Assembly: GCF_009789555.1 (NCBI RefSeq)
Contig: NZ_CP046902.1
Span: forward strand, 2,372,001 to 2,436,000
DNA: 64,000 nucleotides
DNA from: Stutzerimonas stutzeri
Lineage (GTDB): Bacteria > Pseudomonadota > Gammaproteobacteria > Pseudomonadales > Pseudomonadaceae
Direction: 5' to 3'
Below the pieces are notes generated by a model, which was given only the letters and a program-made list of their open reading frames with translations, ran no database searches and was not told the DNA's origin. How positions within the stretch are numbered: position 1 is the stretch's first letter; the number at the start of each line of letters is the position of its first letter. Positions 60,866-64,000 of this stretch are shown here, one piece after another. The position numbers were made by a program, and so were the translations under genes.

Positions 60866-61716
60866 TAGACCGCCTTGCTGACAGTGAGCCCGGAGCGGCG
60901 CAGGGCAAGCGCCAGCGCGTCGGCGAGCGAAGCCTTGGTGACAATCCCTTGCAGGTCGAGGCCCAGGTGCACGATGGTCTGGGCGATCTGCGGCCGCACG
61001 CCGCTGATGATGCAATCGGCACCCATCAGGCGAATGGCCGTTACGGTCTTGAGCAGGTGCTGGGCGACGAGGGTGTCGACGGTTGGCACACCGGTGATGT
61101 CGATGATGGCAATTTCCGAGCCGGTATCGACGATGCGTTGCAGCAACGATTCCATCACGACCTGGGTGCGTTGCGAGTCGAGGGTTCCGATCATCGGCAA
61201 GGCCAGCACGCCGTCCCAGAGCTTGACGACCGGGGTGGAGAGTTCCAGCAGCTCTTCCTGCTGACGCTTGATGACCGCCTCGCGCGACTTCTGGAAGGTG
61301 CGCACGGTGTGCAGGCCAAGCTGGTCGATCAGCTCGGAAAGGGCCCAGAGCTGCTCGGCGAGCACTGCCGGCTCATCGGCGTATTCGCCCTGCAGCAATG
61401 GCATCATCGGGCGCTTGAGGGAAAAGATGAAGCCGGCGGTCTGCTGTGAATCGAAGCCCAGCAGCACGTGGCTGTGGGACAGCTTTTCCAGGAACAGCCG
61501 CATCTCTTCCCAGCTCGAAGCCCTGAGATCGTTGGAATCGGTTTGGCTTGCGCCAGCCATCAGCAGGCGGATGAAATCGCTCGTCTGCTGGTGAAACTCG
61601 TCGGCCTTGATGTTGCGGTACGCACCGCTGGCCTCGAGATCGGCGGTCCAGCGCTGGAGCAGTTCCTGCTGTTTGGTGGCAATGAGGTTCAGGGTTCGCT
61701 GTTGCAATGCGGCCAT
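60865..61716 (-). CDS. rsbR: RsbR-type stressosome sensor protein
   Basis: A 283-residue protein with an N-terminal helical RsbR-type sensor region (about 1-150, no haem or flavin signature visible) and a C-terminal STAS domain (about 160-275; IIDITGVPTVDTLVAQHLL). Thr178 and Thr215 are at the positions that correspond to the RsbT targets of Bacillus RsbRA. It is the first well-supported gene of the operon, and the 73-residue ORF precedes it by 14 bases. Confidence 0.9.
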   Translation of the reverse strand: MAALQQRTLNLIATKQQELLQRWTADLEASGAYRNIKADEFHQQTSDFIRLLMAGASQTDSNDLRASSWEEMRLFLEKLSHSHVLLGFDSQQTAGFIFSLKRPMMPLLQGEYADEPAVLAEQLWALSELIDQLGLHTVRTFQKSREAVIKRQQEELLELSTPVVKLWDGVLALPMIGTLDSQRTQVVMESLLQRIVDTGSEIAIIDITGVPTVDTLVAQHLLKTVTAIRLMGADCIISGVRPQIAQTIVHLGLDLQGIVTKASLADALALALRRSGLTVSKAV

Positions 61717-61730
61717 CGGCGCGGGTCCTT

Positions 61731-61952
61731 TTAAAGGTGCTGCGGTAGTCGGGTTTGATTCGAATTGCCTGCGGGCGTTCCAGCCTGGCGAGAAAACTGA
61801 TCGTTTCCCGCCTGGGCCGCCGACGGCAGCCCAGCGCGCAGGCGGTCGTAGGTAAATTCCGGCCCGCTGTAGACGACACTCGCATCCGCTGAGGGCGAGG
61901 CGGTTCGCCTCTCATTCGGCGCGGGAGTGTGGTCACTGTTCGATGGTGGCAT
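61731..61952 (-). CDS. Possible 73-residue protein preceding rsbR
   Basis: A short frame starting MPPSNSDHTPAPNERR with the ribosome binding site GAGG five bases before the ATG. The sequence is Ser/Pro/Ala/Gln-rich with no domain and may be disordered. It ends 14 bases before rsbR. It could be a translated leader of the operon or a chance frame. Confidence 0.35.
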   Translation of the reverse strand: MPPSNSDHTPAPNERRTASPSADASVVYSGPEFTYDRLRAGLPSAAQAGNDQFSRQAGTPAGNSNQTRLPQHL

Positions 61953-62111
61953 TTCGCCTCAAGTTTGCTGCTTGGTCAATGTTTTTCGCCCACGTTGGGC
62001 ACCCCGTGCATATCGGCATGCGGGACCCCATGCGGGGCGAGCCCGCAACGCCGGTCAATACAGCAGGCTGTGAAGGCGGTTGCGGGCCGGCGACGCTCTG
62101 TTTCGCGCGGC
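61953..62111. other. Gene-free stretch with stressosome promoter region
   Basis: About 160 bases between the 73-residue ORF and the terminator of the diguanylate cyclase gene. With the ORF included, the RsbR-cyclase interval is 465 bases. No clear promoter was resolved. Confidence 0.45.
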
Positions 62112-62137
62112 AAAAAAAAGCCCAGCGATGCTGGGCT
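62112..62137 (-). terminator. Terminator of the diguanylate cyclase gene
   Basis: On the minus strand AGCCCAGCATCGCTGGGCT is followed by eight T residues, 45 bases after the cyclase stop. It is a textbook rho-independent terminator. Confidence 0.92.
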
Positions 62138-62181
62138 ATCCACGTCGGGCCACGATGTGACCGTGCTCGAACCGGATCGGC

Positions 62182-63783
62182 TCATCGGTCGAGGCTGGAA
62201 AGGTCCGTCGCATCCTGGTCCAGTTCGGCGACCTCGGAGCGATTTCGTCCGTTCTGCTTGGCCAGGTACAGCGCGCCGTCGGCCAGTTTGAACACCCGCT
62301 CGATGCTGTCGGCGTGTATGGGCCAGACCGCGATGCCGAGGGAAATGGTGATGTGCCCCACCTGGGGCATCTGTTCCTGCTCGACGCAGTGGCGCAAGCG
62401 CTCAGCGACCCGAAACGCCGATTCAAGGTTGGTGTCGGGCAACAGCATCAGGAACTCTTCGCCGCCACTTCGACACAATGTGTCCGCGCCGCGCGAGCAG
62501 GTCGTCATCAGTTGCGCGAGGTGCAGGATGACCTCGTCGCCCACGTCGTGACCGTAGGTGTCGTTGATGCGCTTGAAATGGTCGATGTCCAGGGCAACGA
62601 CAGCGAACGAATGCCCTTCGGCGCTCAGTGCGTCGAGCGCGAGCGTGAGGCCGCGGCGGTTATGCAGGCCGGTCAAGGGATCGGTCTGGGCATCGAGGTT
62701 GAGCTTGCCGATGCGTTGGTGCAGCAGATTGATGCCGATCTGCATGGCGCGTTTGAGTTGAGCGGCTTCGAAGTACCAGGAGCGGATTCGCTGGATGCGT
62801 TCCGCGCTGGTTGGCGCATCCATCCCGCCTGCGCTCTTGGCCAACTGCCACAACGGGCGCGAAATCAGTGCCGACAACCACCAGACCGCAACGAAGGTGA
62901 GCAGGGCGAGGGGCGCTGTCTGGCGCAAAACTTCGAGCATCAGGTCGTCGAGCGGGTGGAGCGTCGCCGCGGTCGGCCGTTGCGCGACGATGCCCCAACG
63001 GGCGGTCGGCACCGCGGCAAAACCGGCGAGCATGTCCTGCCCGCGGCTGTTGATGACCCGCTGGCTGCCCGACTCACCGCCGATAACCCGGTCGATGACC
63101 GCATTGTCGCCAACCAGGGTGCCGAGCCGCTTGGGGTCCGGGTGGTAGAGCAGCCGTCGATGCTGGTCGATGGCGTACAGATAAGAGCCGTCCTGGTAGA
63201 AATGCTCGCCGAGCATGCTCTTCAGGATGTTCGGCTCCTTGAGGCTGATGACCCCACCGATGTAGCCGAGGTAGGCGCCGTCCTTGCCCAGGATCGGTTG
63301 CGAGATCGAGATGACCAGCGTGCCGAGCGCCGAGGTGTAGGGGCTGCTGATGATCGGCTTCTGTTCTTTCAGGGCTTCCACGGCGCCGGGTGTATCCAGC
63401 TGATAACCGACCAGCTGCGAGTGGCTGGGCGAGATGGCCCGGACCGTGCTCCGCGCATCGGTGACGACGACGATGTTGAAACTGTTGGTTTGCAACCGCA
63501 GCCGTTCGACCTCTCGATCGAGCGTTTCGTCATCGAACTGCTCGGCCAGGATGTCGGCGCTGTATCGCAGTTGCTGCTGTACCGAAACGAAAAAGGTTTC
63601 GGTACCGTCGGCCAGCTTGGCCGCATAGGCCCGATTGGCTTCCAGCGTGCTGTCAATGAGGGACTCACGCTGTACCTGGTAGCTCGCGTAGAAGCTGATG
63701 CCCAGCGTGACCAGTCCACTGAGGATCGCCAGCATCACTATCAGCCGCCGCAGGTCTACGCGAAACAGAGTGGCAAAGGGCAT
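62182..63783 (-). CDS. dCache-GGDEF diguanylate cyclase
   Basis: A 533-residue protein. The N-terminal membrane helix (about 15-32) is followed by a periplasmic dCache-like ligand domain (about 35-285), a second helix (about 290-312) and a HAMP-like segment. The GGDEF domain is about 355-515 with the active-site GGEEF. The region around TDPLTGLHNRR matches the family start, and no RxxD product-inhibition site was seen just upstream. It synthesises c-di-GMP in response to an extracellular signal. It is monocistronic. Confidence 0.9.
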   Translation of the reverse strand: MPFATLFRVDLRRLIVMLAILSGLVTLGISFYASYQVQRESLIDSTLEANRAYAAKLADGTETFFVSVQQQLRYSADILAEQFDDETLDREVERLRLQTNSFNIVVVTDARSTVRAISPSHSQLVGYQLDTPGAVEALKEQKPIISSPYTSALGTLVISISQPILGKDGAYLGYIGGVISLKEPNILKSMLGEHFYQDGSYLYAIDQHRRLLYHPDPKRLGTLVGDNAVIDRVIGGESGSQRVINSRGQDMLAGFAAVPTARWGIVAQRPTAATLHPLDDLMLEVLRQTAPLALLTFVAVWWLSALISRPLWQLAKSAGGMDAPTSAERIQRIRSWYFEAAQLKRAMQIGINLLHQRIGKLNLDAQTDPLTGLHNRRGLTLALDALSAEGHSFAVVALDIDHFKRINDTYGHDVGDEVILHLAQLMTTCSRGADTLCRSGGEEFLMLLPDTNLESAFRVAERLRHCVEQEQMPQVGHITISLGIAVWPIHADSIERVFKLADGALYLAKQNGRNRSEVAELDQDATDLSSLDR

Positions 63784-64000
63784 GAACGGTGGATGTCTGA
63801 GGGGAATCGCGATGCATGGTAGGGGGTTTGGTGACGGGGCTCCATAGCCGACACGATTTTTCGGCGGCGCGAGCGTTGCGCTGGGTGCAGCCGGCCGTCA
63901 GGGCGCCGGGCTGAGATTCGCTCGGCTGACGCCGTTGCGAGCCCCGGGCAGGTAGCGTTTCAGCCGTAATGCCGGAGATTCCATCCAATGCCAGGACAAC
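63784..64000. other. Window end, no supported gene
   Basis: The last 217 bases hold only the upstream region of the cyclase gene and a frame without domain features. I see nothing else. Confidence 0.45.

Noticed and set aside
62314..63822. 502-residue plus-strand frame over the diguanylate cyclase
   Set aside because: It is the shadow of a GGDEF gene with a GGEEF active site and a strong terminator.

Overview
The window looks like a chromosomal segment of a Pseudomonas/Stutzerimonas-type gammaproteobacterium. It is GC-rich, and it carries the run fadB-fadA-DUF1653-topA-DUF6586-(small ORF)-sulA-lexA-psrA-nagZ-mtnP, which I recall from the P. aeruginosa PA3014-PA3004 region. There are no rRNA operons, transposases, integrases or CRISPR arrays. 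The only RNA gene seen is a tRNA-Ser(GGA).

Layout. Positions 1-7890 hold a partial MscS channel, a periplasmic rhodanese, the tRNA-Ser, an HD-GYP c-di-GMP phosphodiesterase, a crotonase, and a reduced arginine-succinyltransferase set (aruC, a small metal-tail protein, aruE). A tandem array of REP pairs and a small membrane protein follow. Positions 8022-27431 are housekeeping: oligopeptidase B, fadBA, topA, the lexA-sulA SOS pair divergent from psrA, an L,D-transpeptidase, nagZ, mtnP, a LEA-type lipoprotein, a SEC-C protein and a penicillin-acylase-family lipoprotein. trmO follows at 27542.

Positions 28376-54233 form an accessory block that reads as a purine or nucleobase uptake and breakdown island. 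It holds a BMP-type nucleoside ABC transporter, two NMT1/SsuA-type ABC transporters with three binding proteins, an NCS2 nucleobase permease, a Tsx-like outer-membrane channel, a nucleoside 2-deoxyribosyltransferase, a CMP/dCMP-fold deaminase, and an amidohydrolase of the 8-oxoguanine deaminase type. It also has a Rieske oxygenase, three different isopenicillin-N-synthase-type Fe(II)/2-oxoglutarate oxygenases, an SDR, an alpha/beta hydrolase, and LysR and RutR-type TetR regulators. Five intergenic sites that resemble the RutR palindrome lie upstream of transport genes in this block, which suggests one regulon. No xanthine dehydrogenase, uricase or allantoin genes are present, so the oxygenases may replace or extend the usual purine oxidation steps. 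This is the best candidate for an undescribed system.

Positions 54645-63783 hold rimO, then a stressosome operon (RsbR, RsbS, RsbT and an RsbX/SpoIIE-type phosphatase fused to a kinase-like domain). Its output appears to go to a histidine kinase and a hybrid kinase rather than to a sigma-B system. A dCache-GGDEF diguanylate cyclase ends the window. Genes overlap or nearly abut throughout this operon.

All functional calls come from reading motifs and gene order. No database search was run.
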